A stretch of 22,606 nt of DNA from an uncultured Sinobacteraceae bacterium (lineage in GTDB: Bacteria > Pseudomonadota > Gammaproteobacteria > Steroidobacterales > Steroidobacteraceae), in assembly GCA_937902995.1 (NCBI GenBank), contig CALEKY010000164.1, positions 1-22,606 of the forward strand, read 5' to 3'. Under the pieces are notes generated by a model that worked only from the letters and a program-made list of their open reading frames with translations, was not told the origin of the DNA and made no database searches. This document shows positions 14,877-22,425 of this stretch, piece by piece; positions within the stretch are counted from its first letter, which is position 1; every line of letters begins with the position of its first letter. Both the position numbers and the translations under genes were made by a program.

Positions 14877-16337
14877 CTACAGCTCGTTGTGCCAGGCAAA
14901 TCCGTCGCGGCCGATGAGCGCGCTCGCGGCCGCCGGGCCCCACGTGCCCGCCGTGTAGATCTTCGGACGCTCGTCGTACTTCAGCCACGCTTCGCGGATC
15001 GGATCGATCCACGCCCACGCCGCATCCAGCTCGTCGTGCCGCATGAACAACGTCAGGTTGCCTTTGACGATGTCCATGAGCAGACGCTCGTAGGCGTCTA
15101 GCGGGCGCTCTTTGAACGCGTCGCCGAAGTCGAGGCACAGCTCCACGGGCTTCAAGCGCATGCCTTCGCCGGGACGTTTCGCGAGCACGCTCAGTGTAAT
15201 GGTCTCGATCGGCTGCAATTGAATCACGAGCCGATTCCAGGAATGAGCTGCATCCGGCCGTTCGTAAATCGAATGCGGGATGTCTTCGAACGTAATGACG
15301 ATTTCGGAGAGCTTCTCTTGCAGACGCTTGCCCGTACGCAAATAGAACGGCACGCCAGCCCATCGCCAGTTGTCGATTTCCGCTTTCAACGCAACGAACG
15401 TCTCGGTCGTGCTGTCCTTCGGCACATCTTTCTCTTCGAGATAGCCGACGACGGGTCTGCCGTTCGACGCGCCGGCCTTGTATTGGCCGCGCACCGTCTT
15501 CTGCAACACGTCCGTGTCGCGCAACGGACGCAGCGCGTGCAGCACCTTCAGTTTCTCGTCGCGCATCGCATCGGGATCGCCCGTCGCCGGCGGCTCCATC
15601 GCAATGATGCAAAGGAGCTGCAAGAGATGGTTCTGAACCATATCGCGCAGCGCGCCGGTTCGATCGTAGAACTGCGCCCGCCGCTCCACGCCGATGTCCT
15701 CGGCGACCGTGATCTGCACGTGTTGAATCCGGCCGCGACGCCATAGCGGCTCGAAGAACAAATTACCGAACCGCAGTGCGAGAAGATTCTGTACGGCCTC
15801 TTTGCCGAGATAGTGGTCGATGCGGAAGATCTGATGCTCCGCGAAGATCGCGCCGACGCTTCGATTGATCGACATCGCGCTCGTCAGGTCGTGACCGAGC
15901 GGTTTTTCGAGCACGATGCGCGACTTGGCTGTCACGACGTTCGCTTGTGCGAGCCCTTCGCAGATCCGGGCGAACAAGTCCGGCGCAGTCGACAGGAAGA
16001 ACACGCGAATCAGATCTTCGCGCTCCGAGAGCCGCTCGCACAGCGCCTTGTAATCCTGTGTGTTGCTCGCATCGATCTGCAAATAGCGAACTTGCCGAGC
16101 GAATCGCTGCCATTGCTCCGGATCGAACGCTTCGCCGATGTGCTTGCGGCAGCTTTCCTCGACCTGCGCAAGATATTGTTCGCGGGACAAATCTCGGCGT
16201 GCGGCGCCGATGATCCGCGAGTTCTCCGAGATCTGGCCCGCCGCTGCGCGGCGATACAGGGCCGGCAGGAGCTTACGCATGGCGAGATCGCCGGTCCCGC
16301 CGAACAACACCAGATCGAAGTCGGGGAGAGGCTGCAT
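14877..16337 (-). CDS. zwf: Glucose-6-phosphate 1-dehydrogenase
   Basis: A 486-residue enzyme oxidising glucose 6-phosphate to 6-phosphogluconolactone with NAD(P)+. The dinucleotide fold begins LVLFGGTGDLAMRKLLPALY (residues ~9-28), the conserved EKPLG is at 144-148, the substrate signature RIDHYLGKE is at 172-180, and the helix MVQNHLLQLL carries the expected catalytic His. Length matches the usual ~490. ATG at 16337 puts the GGTGDLA motif about 13 residues from the start, as in relatives; in-frame ATG 16358 and GTG 16385 are alternatives and none has a clear ribosome-binding site. It is first in the zwf-pgl-glk cluster and divergent from eda, with a palindrome between them. Cofactor preference cannot be decided by eye. 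Confidence 0.95.
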   Translation of the reverse strand: MQPLPDFDLVLFGGTGDLAMRKLLPALYRRAAAGQISENSRIIGAARRDLSREQYLAQVEESCRKHIGEAFDPEQWQRFARQVRYLQIDASNTQDYKALCERLSEREDLIRVFFLSTAPDLFARICEGLAQANVVTAKSRIVLEKPLGHDLTSAMSINRSVGAIFAEHQIFRIDHYLGKEAVQNLLALRFGNLFFEPLWRRGRIQHVQITVAEDIGVERRAQFYDRTGALRDMVQNHLLQLLCIIAMEPPATGDPDAMRDEKLKVLHALRPLRDTDVLQKTVRGQYKAGASNGRPVVGYLEEKDVPKDSTTETFVALKAEIDNWRWAGVPFYLRTGKRLQEKLSEIVITFEDIPHSIYERPDAAHSWNRLVIQLQPIETITLSVLAKRPGEGMRLKPVELCLDFGDAFKERPLDAYERLLMDIVKGNLTLFMRHDELDAAWAWIDPIREAWLKYDERPKIYTAGTWGPAAASALIGRDGFAWHNEL

Positions 16338-16473
16338 GGTTGAGTGTCTCTGCTCCATTGCGACGATTCGCTGCGTACGCTTCACAGCCCGTAATTTTGG
16401 TGAGCGGATCCTTGTTCCATTCTTGCGCGCGCGCCGCGAATGAGCTCTCGATGCGAGCGCGCTGCGAAGCCTC

Positions 16474-16479
16474 TACAAT
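16474..16479 (+). promoter_or_regulatory. Candidate -10 box TACAAT for eda
   Basis: TACAAT is one base from the TATAAT consensus. No good -35 hexamer stands 16-18 bases upstream, which suggests a weak or activator-aided promoter. Transcription would begin near 16486, inside the palindrome at 16483-16506. Confidence 0.4.
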
Positions 16480-16482
16480 CCG

Positions 16483-16506
16483 GTATTCCGAACTCTGTCG
16501 GAATAC
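16483..16506. promoter_or_regulatory. Perfect 9-6-9 palindrome, candidate operator of eda/zwf
   Basis: Arms GTATTCCGA (16483-16491) and TCGGAATAC (16498-16506) are exact reverse complements around ACTCTG. The site starts four bases after the TACAAT box and covers the predicted +1 of eda, an ideal position for a repressor. It lies in the shared zwf/eda control region. It does not resemble the HexR or GntR operators I know. Confidence 0.6.
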
Positions 16507-16535
16507 GAATTTCTCTCGGGCCCAACCGATCGCTT

Positions 16536-17183
16536 ATGACCGACCAGTTCATGCCGATCCGCAACCTCTTGGCAATCAGCCCGGTGATCCCGGTCCTGAC
16601 GATTGAAGAGCTCGGCCACGCAGTGCCGTTGGCGCGTGCATTGTGTGCCGGCGGCTTGCGCGTACTCGAAATCACGCTCAGAACGAGCGTGGCCTTGCAG
16701 GCGATCGAAGCGGTGCGCGAGGCGGTCCCCGACGCGATCGTCGGCGCGGGTACGTTGACGAAACCGGAACATTTCGAACTGTGCGTCGGCGCGGGCGTGC
16801 AATTCGCCGTCACGCCCGGCCTCACGTCTGAGCTTGCCGATGCAGCCAAGAAGACCGGCCTTCCGCTGCTTCCCGGCATCATGACGCCGTCGGAATTGAT
16901 TGCGGGGATCGGCTACGGATTCGACACGTTCAAGCTGTTTCCCGCTCAACAGGCGGGCGGCCTCGGAATGCTGAAAGCACTCGCCGGACCCTTCCCGGAA
17001 ATCGTCTTCTGCCCGACGGGCGGTATCACGCGAGCAAGCGCGCCGGACTTCCTTGCCCTTCCCAATGTCGCGTGCGTCGGTGGATCGTGGGTTGCGCCGC
17101 CGGAGAAAGTGCGAGCCGGAGATTGGACAAGCATCGAAGCGCTCGCGCGCGATGCGTCGGGATTGAGGGTCACGCGCGCCTGA
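16536..17183 (+). CDS. eda: 2-dehydro-3-deoxy-6-phosphogluconate aldolase (KDPG aldolase)
   Basis: A 215-residue class I aldolase splitting KDPG into pyruvate and glyceraldehyde 3-phosphate, the last Entner-Doudoroff step. Catalytic residues are in place and share E. coli numbering: Glu45 and Arg49 in VLEITLRT and the Schiff-base Lys133 in FDTFKLFPAQ. The loops IVGAGTLT, AVTPGLTSEL, LLPGIMTPSE and CPTGGI, which line the sugar-phosphate site, are all present. ATG at 16536 (MTDQFMPIRNLLAISPVIPV) is the natural start; an ATG at 16551 is possible. The gene stands alone on this strand, divergent from zwf. edd, its usual partner, is not in the window. Confidence 0.96.
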   Translation: MTDQFMPIRNLLAISPVIPVLTIEELGHAVPLARALCAGGLRVLEITLRTSVALQAIEAVREAVPDAIVGAGTLTKPEHFELCVGAGVQFAVTPGLTSELADAAKKTGLPLLPGIMTPSELIAGIGYGFDTFKLFPAQQAGGLGMLKALAGPFPEIVFCPTGGITRASAPDFLALPNVACVGGSWVAPPEKVRAGDWTSIEALARDASGLRVTRA

Positions 17184-17194
17184 CGCGTTTCGAT

Positions 17195-17238
17195 CTAGAA
17201 CCTATCTCAATGCGCAGTAGTCTTGAGACAGGGTCTAG
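17195..17238. terminator. 16-bp imperfect inverted repeat between convergent genes
   Basis: CTAGAACCTATCTCAA (17195-17210) and TTGAGACAGGGTCTAG (17223-17238) are reverse complements with two mismatches around a 12-base loop. It fills the 51-base gap between eda and the convergent glycosyltransferase gene and includes that gene's TAG stop. A bidirectional terminator is the simple reading. The CTAG ends and the TTGAGA termini also resemble a solo remnant of an IS5-like mobile element. Confidence 0.5.
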
Positions 17239-19196
17239 CCGGCTGTTGCTTTGCGGTCGGGTTTCGCGCTGTCCAACAAATCGAGTTGCAACGCTTCGTC
17301 GGCCTGCGGCTGATCGGTTCTCGCATCGGCGGGATTGTTCAAGAGCTCATCGACAGCCAATGCAGGCACGGTCGAAGAATCTGCCCGAACATCGGACTGT
17401 GCATTCGTCGAGGCGGTCGATTCTGATTTCGCAGCGCTTGGCGTCGACGATTCGGTCGCTGTCTTGTTCGCGGTCGCAGACGCGTTCACCGGCGTGAAAA
17501 TCAGATCGGACGGGATTCGCAGCGTACCGGTCGCAGTGAGATCGACATCGATCAAGTCCTGGAGCTTGGTATCCGCATCGCGCGAAGCTTGCGACGACTG
17601 CACAGACGCGTCGGATGTCGCAGCGGACGAAGTGGGCGCAGCGGCTACCGGCTCGAATTCAATCGAGTCTGCTTGTCCCGCAGGCGTTTGGTGGAGCACT
17701 TCCGGGGCCAGCAAGTCTCCGACATCTTCCGCAACGCCGCGTGCGCGTTCGGTATCTCGCGAACGAGTCGTGGGCGCTTGCGTTGCGATCGACTGTTCGA
17801 ACATCTGCAGCACGTCGCCTTCGCTCGATTCCGTCTTCGCCGGCGTCGGTGCGGGTGGAGCGGGCGACACAGGTACGGATGCGCGCGATTCGAGCGAATC
17901 GGGATCGGACAGCTCGTGCATCGCGACCGTCTTGCCTGCGTTCGACGGTTGCGCTTTGGGTGCCGAGAGCTCTTCCGGCGGCGGAACGGGAACGGTCTCA
18001 TCGACTTTCGGCACGGGCACCGACGATGCTGCGGCGAGCTTGCGCCCGAGCATGTCGTAGTAAAGCTGCAGATACTTCTGTAAAGACCGGACCGCGACGA
18101 AATTCGTCAATGCGTGTTTGCGCGCGCCCTGTGCCATGTATGCGCGTTTCTCTGGCGTGAGCTCCATGACGCGCGTGATACCGCGAATGAGAGCCGTCGG
18201 GCTGCCGGGCTCGACGGCGACGCCGAATTGTCCGAGTACTTCACCCTGCGCACCCATGCCCGTCGCGACGCACGGCACGCCGCACAGCATCGCCGCAACG
18301 AGCGACATCCGCATGAGATCGGTCCGGGCGCTCGAGCACGCGACATCGCACGCGTTGTAGAACGCGGACACATCGGACCATTCGCCGAGCAGCTGCGTGC
18401 GCGTACCGAGCGTTCCGCCGCCGACGAGCGCGGCGAGCGCGCCGTTGCCCCGCTGTACGCCATGGCCCGCAAGCAGCACCGATACTTTCGGATTCGTTTT
18501 GATCAGCTCGCCGATCGCCTTCAGGAACGTCGCGTGATCGTACTCGGTCTGGAACGGCGCCATCATGCCGATGACGAATGCGTCGTGATCCAATCCGAGT
18601 TGCTCGCGAACTTTACGGCGCGCGGCGAAATCGGGTTTGAAGCGCGTGGGATCGACGCCGAGCGGCACGATCTCATAGCTCTCTTCCGGAAATCCTGCGC
18701 GGCGATGCGCGGACGCTGCGGCTTCAGAGGTGTAGACGATCTTGTCGGCGCGCTTGCTCAGCCGCGCGGCGAGCGCGAGCTTGCGATTGTCGAAGAAGCC
18801 CGCCTGGCGCGCGAGCGGCGCAGTCGGCGTCGGCGACCAAATCGTCTTGACCTCCCAATCGCATCGCCCGCGCAGCCAGTGCGAAACGATGCACGCCGTG
18901 AGACCCCACGCTTGAATAATGTCGGGCTTGAATCCGCGCAACGTCTTCAGGAGCTGCCCGAACGCAGCGATCGAGAACCGCTGACGCGAGAGCGAGACGT
19001 CGTACACAGGCACGCCGTGCTGACGCAACACTGCGCCTTGCACTGCATGCGGCGCGAGCGCGACGACGACGGGCTTCACGCGCGCCTTCGGCATGCGCGT
19101 GAGCATCGGCATGAACAGCGCTTGCTGTGCTGGCCCCGTCGCTCCGTCGGAGCTGACGAGATGCATGACGCGAACTGGTCTTATGTCGTCCGACAC
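17235..19196 (-). CDS. GT4-type glycosyltransferase with long disordered C-terminal tail
   Basis: A 653-residue protein. Residues ~8-390 look like a GT-B fold: the N-terminal acceptor half starts VRVMHLVSSDGATGPAQQAL, and the donor half has FVIGMMAPFQTEYDHATFLK, VSVLLAGHG and CGVPCVATGMGAQGEVLGQF. GT4 enzymes move a sugar from a nucleotide donor to polysaccharide or lipid acceptors at the cytoplasmic side. The EX7E motif is degenerate: the expected Glu pair is Asp293 and Ala301 in ARTDLMRMSLVAAML. Residues ~391-653 are low-complexity, rich in Ser, Thr, Ala, Pro, Asp and Glu with no predicted fold, ending DLLDSAKPDRKATAG. The GTG at 19196 is the longest start; ATG at 19166 is an alternative and neither has a good ribosome-binding site. 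No other polysaccharide gene is adjacent. Confidence 0.8.
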   Translation of the reverse strand: MSDDIRPVRVMHLVSSDGATGPAQQALFMPMLTRMPKARVKPVVVALAPHAVQGAVLRQHGVPVYDVSLSRQRFSIAAFGQLLKTLRGFKPDIIQAWGLTACIVSHWLRGRCDWEVKTIWSPTPTAPLARQAGFFDNRKLALAARLSKRADKIVYTSEAAASAHRRAGFPEESYEIVPLGVDPTRFKPDFAARRKVREQLGLDHDAFVIGMMAPFQTEYDHATFLKAIGELIKTNPKVSVLLAGHGVQRGNGALAALVGGGTLGTRTQLLGEWSDVSAFYNACDVACSSARTDLMRMSLVAAMLCGVPCVATGMGAQGEVLGQFGVAVEPGSPTALIRGITRVMELTPEKRAYMAQGARKHALTNFVAVRSLQKYLQLYYDMLGRKLAAASSVPVPKVDETVPVPPPEELSAPKAQPSNAGKTVAMHELSDPDSLESRASVPVSPAPPAPTPAKTESSEGDVLQMFEQSIATQAPTTRSRDTERARGVAEDVGDLLAPEVLHQTPAGQADSIEFEPVAAAPTSSAATSDASVQSSQASRDADTKLQDLIDVDLTATGTLRIPSDLIFTPVNASATANKTATESSTPSAAKSESTASTNAQSDVRADSSTVPALAVDELLNNPADARTDQPQADEALQLDLLDSAKPDRKATAG

Positions 19197-19346
19197 TTTG
19201 CAGGATCAACGCAGTCGGGAAACGCACGAATCCTAGCAGCCCGCGATTCGCGCACGCGTGAGCCTCACCACGGATTTGTGAGCGCGATGCGTCACTTCAG
19301 GTGACACAATTTGGCACTTGGAGAGCCAGGTCACAGAAGACAGCGT

Positions 19347-20141
19347 TCATGCCGGCACGGCCCACAAATACGTGGCCGCATGAGCACGCCAGGGCCGCCA
19401 TCGTTCTGCACGTTTCGACAGCTCCACTGCCGAAGCTGCACCGGCGGCGCGGATCAAGCCGAGATCGGTGGCAGGAAATGCATCCGGATCCCGACCGAGC
19501 CGGATCGCAAGATACGTCCGAGTCCACGGCCCGAATCCGGGCAGCGTCGCAAGTGCCGCATCGACTGCTGGCCACGGCAAATCGAATTGCACGCGCCGCT
19601 CGAGCACGGCCGCAGCGAGCGTTCGAATCGTCGCGACACGTCTGCCAGGCATGCCCATATTTTCGAGGTCGGCTGCGAGCACGTTCTCGGGCACGACCTC
19701 GCCGCACCGTTCGACGAGTCTGCGCATCAGCGTGCCGGCTGCAGCCACCGTGACTTGTTGGCCAATGACCGTGCGAACGCAAAGCTCGAATGCCGACCAC
19801 GCCCCTAACGGACGCATGCCGGGAACTGCTGCAATGCGACGTCGCAGCATTGCGTCCTTCTTTAAATGCGAGGCGGCTTGCGTGCCGTCATGATCGGCCG
19901 CGAACAGCCGCGTGACGCGCTCAGCCGCATCGCGCGTTGGCACACGTCCGTCGGCCGTCACGATCAGTCGCGCGCGTTGAGGATCGAACCGCACGGCGAT
20001 CTGCGCCTTTCCGATCCGGCGTACGAAGCGCTCATCTTCGATGAGCTCCGCGCCAGGTATCAGGCGATAGCGGAAATAGTCGAGCAGCGCGAGCCAGGGA
20101 AAGGGCTCTACGACAGGGATTTCGGCGACGACTCTCGACAT
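19347..20141 (-). CDS. AlkA-type DNA-3-methyladenine glycosylase
   Basis: A 264-residue base-excision repair enzyme of the HhH-GPD superfamily, which removes alkylated bases from DNA. The N-terminal AlkA-specific domain (residues ~8-85) contains PFPWLALLDYFRYRLIPGAE and FVRRIGKAQIAVRF. The catalytic domain has FELCVRTVIGQQVTVAAAGT (~118-137), the helix-hairpin-helix LATLPGFGPWTRTYLAIRLG and the conserved catalytic aspartate Asp226 in AFPATDLGLIRAA. Length is close to E. coli AlkA (282). ATG at 20141 starts 29 bases after the stop of the DUF502 gene on the same strand, so the two are probably co-transcribed. No ada gene is adjacent. The longer frame to 20699 is an artefact overlapping DUF502. 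Confidence 0.9.
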   Translation of the reverse strand: MSRVVAEIPVVEPFPWLALLDYFRYRLIPGAELIEDERFVRRIGKAQIAVRFDPQRARLIVTADGRVPTRDAAERVTRLFAADHDGTQAASHLKKDAMLRRRIAAVPGMRPLGAWSAFELCVRTVIGQQVTVAAAGTLMRRLVERCGEVVPENVLAADLENMGMPGRRVATIRTLAAAVLERRVQFDLPWPAVDAALATLPGFGPWTRTYLAIRLGRDPDAFPATDLGLIRAAGAASAVELSKRAERWRPWRAHAATYLWAVPA

Positions 20142-20170
20142 GACCGCCCGAATACAAGCGGACGCTGCAC

Positions 20171-20773
20171 CTAGATGCGCTCGGTTTCTTGCGATCCCGA
20201 TGCGCTCACACCGCCGATCAACACGAGCCGCATCGCCTCCTCGACGGACAGCTGCGTCTCCTCGAGCTCCGACTTCGGCAGATACAACGTGTAGCCGCCG
20301 ATCTGATAGCTCATCGGGAAGTAGACCGGCACGAGGTCCGGTTCCGGTTGCGAAAGCATGCGGGGATGAACGTGCTCCTCGGTCACGAATCCGATCAGCC
20401 GCGCGCTGCCCAACCGCCACAGCACCACGCGCTTCAGGTCGCGCTTGTCCCCCGCAGGCAGAAAACGGGAAAAGTCCTTCAGCGCACCGAAGATCGTTTT
20501 CACGATCGGAATGCGCTCGAGGAGCTGTTCGCCGATCCGCAACAAACGTTGCACGATGTAGGCCTGTACGAGCACCCCGGCGAAGAGCACGAGCAGGAAC
20601 GAGACCAGCAGCCCCAGCCCCGGGAAGTACCAGTGCTCCGGCAGTACGGCACGCAGCCAGCCGCCGAGAACCGCCTCGGCGTTCACGCCGAGCCACCACA
20701 CCAGATAAATGGTCAGGACGACGGGGAGGACCGTCGCCAAACCCTTCAAGAACGTATTCCGCAGACGCCGCAT
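20171..20773 (-). CDS. DUF502 family membrane protein
   Basis: A 200-residue protein with two N-terminal membrane helices, about residues 9-30 (KGLATVLPVVLTIYLVWWLG) and 52-72 (GLGLLVSFLLVLFAGVLVQA). A soluble domain follows with the DUF502 signatures RIPIVKTIFGALKDFSRFLP and LIGFVTEEH, then VPVYFPMSYQIGGYTLYLPK. The biochemical role of the family is not established. ATG at 20773 has GGAG about 7 bases upstream. It leads a likely two-gene operon with the AlkA-type gene and is divergent from dacB across 227 bases. Confidence 0.9.
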   Translation of the reverse strand: MRRLRNTFLKGLATVLPVVLTIYLVWWLGVNAEAVLGGWLRAVLPEHWYFPGLGLLVSFLLVLFAGVLVQAYIVQRLLRIGEQLLERIPIVKTIFGALKDFSRFLPAGDKRDLKRVVLWRLGSARLIGFVTEEHVHPRMLSQPEPDLVPVYFPMSYQIGGYTLYLPKSELEETQLSVEEAMRLVLIGGVSASGSQETERI

Positions 20774-20874
20774 TGACGCTCCAGGGTATTCGTCATTGAC
20801 TTTAGAGGCTCCGCAACGAACGCTGTGCATCGCTGCATCGCGCATTGTCGATGATCCTACGCGGCTTGAACACC

Positions 20875-20893
20875 GATTCGAATTCCTCGAATC
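20875..20893. promoter_or_regulatory. 7-bp inverted repeat in the DUF502/dacB intergenic region
   Basis: GATTCGA (20875-20881) and TCGAATC (20887-20893) are exact reverse complements with spacer ATTCC. The site is 108 bases before the dacB ATG and about 100 before the DUF502 start. It may be a small operator; arms this short can arise by chance. Nothing else is evident in 20774-21000. Confidence 0.3.
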
Positions 20894-21000
20894 TCCTGCG
20901 AAAGATCTGCGTTCGACGCTGCCGTGCCGCCGCGCGCTCGCTGCGCCGGCGGGTTGCAGATGCAGCCGCAAAGACGAAGTACACCGCCTTCGAGAATCCG

Positions 21001-22425
21001 ATGTCGAATCGTTTGCCGGCGCTGTTCGCAGCGCTCCTTTGTTGGGTCGCACCGCTCGTTCACGCGAGCGATATGACACGTTTGCCCCCCGCCGTGATGC
21101 GCGCGCTCAGCCAATCCGGCGTACCGGCGCAGAACGTGAGCATGTTCGTCGCCGACGTTGCGACGAACGAAGTCCTCGTCGAGCTCAACGGCGATACGCC
21201 TCGTACCCCGGCCTCGACGATCAAAGTGCTGACCAGCTTCGTGGCGCTCGACATGCTCGGTCCCGTGTACACGTGGAAGACGCATGCGTACATCGACGGA
21301 CGCCTCGCGAACGGCGTGTTGGACGGCGACCTGATTCTGGTCGGCGAAGGCGATCCGTACATGACGATCGAGCGCTGGTGGGCATTCGTCCGCGAGCTGC
21401 GCGAGCTCGGACTCGAACGCATCAAGGGCGACATCGTCATCGACAACACGTACTTCGCGCCTGCGACCGGCTCGCGCGGCGACTTCGACGGACAACCGCA
21501 TCGCTCCTACAACGTGCTGCCCGATGCGTTGCTCGTGAATTTCCAAACCTCGAGATTCACGATCGTCCCCGACTCCACGGGCAATCGGCCGCAGATCGTC
21601 GTCAATCCGCTGCCCGCGAACTTGCAAGTCAAGAACCGGGTGAAGCTCGGTCATGGACGATGCCGCGGACCGAACCGCAGCGTGTCGTTCATCGCTCAAG
21701 AGGAAACCGCAAGCGAAATCGTCGTCGCCGGTACGCTCGCACCCACATGCGGACGCTATAGCGCCACACGCGCAATCATGAGCGCTCCCGAATTCGCATA
21801 CGGCACGTTTCGCACGCTCTGGACGGAATCCGGCGGCACGATCGACGGCGGCCCGCGCATCGCGAAGCGGTCGGTCGAGGCACGCCATTTCCACACGTTC
21901 GGTTCGGTTCCCCTCTCGGAGGTCATTCGGCTCATCAACAAGTTTTCGAACAACGTGATGGCGCGTCACTTGTTGCTGACGCTCGGTGCAGAAAAATTCG
22001 GGCCGCCGGCCACGCCTGAATCGGGAGCCGATGCCATAAACGATTGGCTTGCAAGCCGCAGCATCGACATTCCGGGTCTGTACGTCGAAAACGGCTCTGG
22101 GCTCTCGCGCAACGAACGTATCACTGCGCGCGGACTCGGCGAAGTGCTCGAAGTTGCATGGCGCAGCCCGTACATGCCCGAGTTCGCCGCGTCGCTCCCG
22201 CTCGCCGCGATGGACGGCACGCTACGGAATCGCTTCGCCGGCTTACAAGGTCGTTTGCGCCTCAAAACCGGCCGCATCGACGACGTCAGCGCATTAGCGG
22301 GTTTCGTTCACGCTGCATCCGGCAAGACCTTTGTGCTCGTCGTCATCATCAACCATCCGCTAGCGCACTTCGGCGTCGGCGAGGCAGTACAAACGGAATT
22401 GGTGAAGTGGACAGCGAGCCAGTGA
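21001..22425 (+). CDS. dacB: D-alanyl-D-alanine carboxypeptidase/endopeptidase (PBP4)
   Basis: A 474-residue S13-family penicillin-binding protein that trims or cuts peptidoglycan peptides in the periplasm. A signal peptide is clear (MSNRLPALFAALLCWVAPLV, with cleavage expected after HA at 22). The serine active site has all three motifs: Ser72-x-x-Lys75 in ASTIKVLTSF, Ser316-Asn317-Asn318 in KFSNNVMARHL, and Lys422-Thr423-Gly424 in RLRLKTGRIDDV. Between the first and second motifs lies the extra domain characteristic of PBP4 (about residues 95-290). Length is in the usual 450-480 range. ATG at 21001 is chosen for the signal peptide; the frame is open further up to 20845 without coding character. 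It is divergent from DUF502 and followed by repeat locus 3. Confidence 0.95.
   Translation: MSNRLPALFAALLCWVAPLVHASDMTRLPPAVMRALSQSGVPAQNVSMFVADVATNEVLVELNGDTPRTPASTIKVLTSFVALDMLGPVYTWKTHAYIDGRLANGVLDGDLILVGEGDPYMTIERWWAFVRELRELGLERIKGDIVIDNTYFAPATGSRGDFDGQPHRSYNVLPDALLVNFQTSRFTIVPDSTGNRPQIVVNPLPANLQVKNRVKLGHGRCRGPNRSVSFIAQEETASEIVVAGTLAPTCGRYSATRAIMSAPEFAYGTFRTLWTESGGTIDGGPRIAKRSVEARHFHTFGSVPLSEVIRLINKFSNNVMARHLLLTLGAEKFGPPATPESGADAINDWLASRSIDIPGLYVENGSGLSRNERITARGLGEVLEVAWRSPYMPEFAASLPLAAMDGTLRNRFAGLQGRLRLKTGRIDDVSALAGFVHAASGKTFVLVVIINHPLAHFGVGEAVQTELVKWTASQ

Noticed and set aside
14620..15744. 374-residue minus-strand frame inside zwf and pgl
   Set aside because: Out-of-frame shadow spanning two well-supported enzyme genes.
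18114..19304. 396-residue plus-strand frame opposite the glycosyltransferase
   Set aside because: Antisense shadow with Arg/His-rich low-complexity content.
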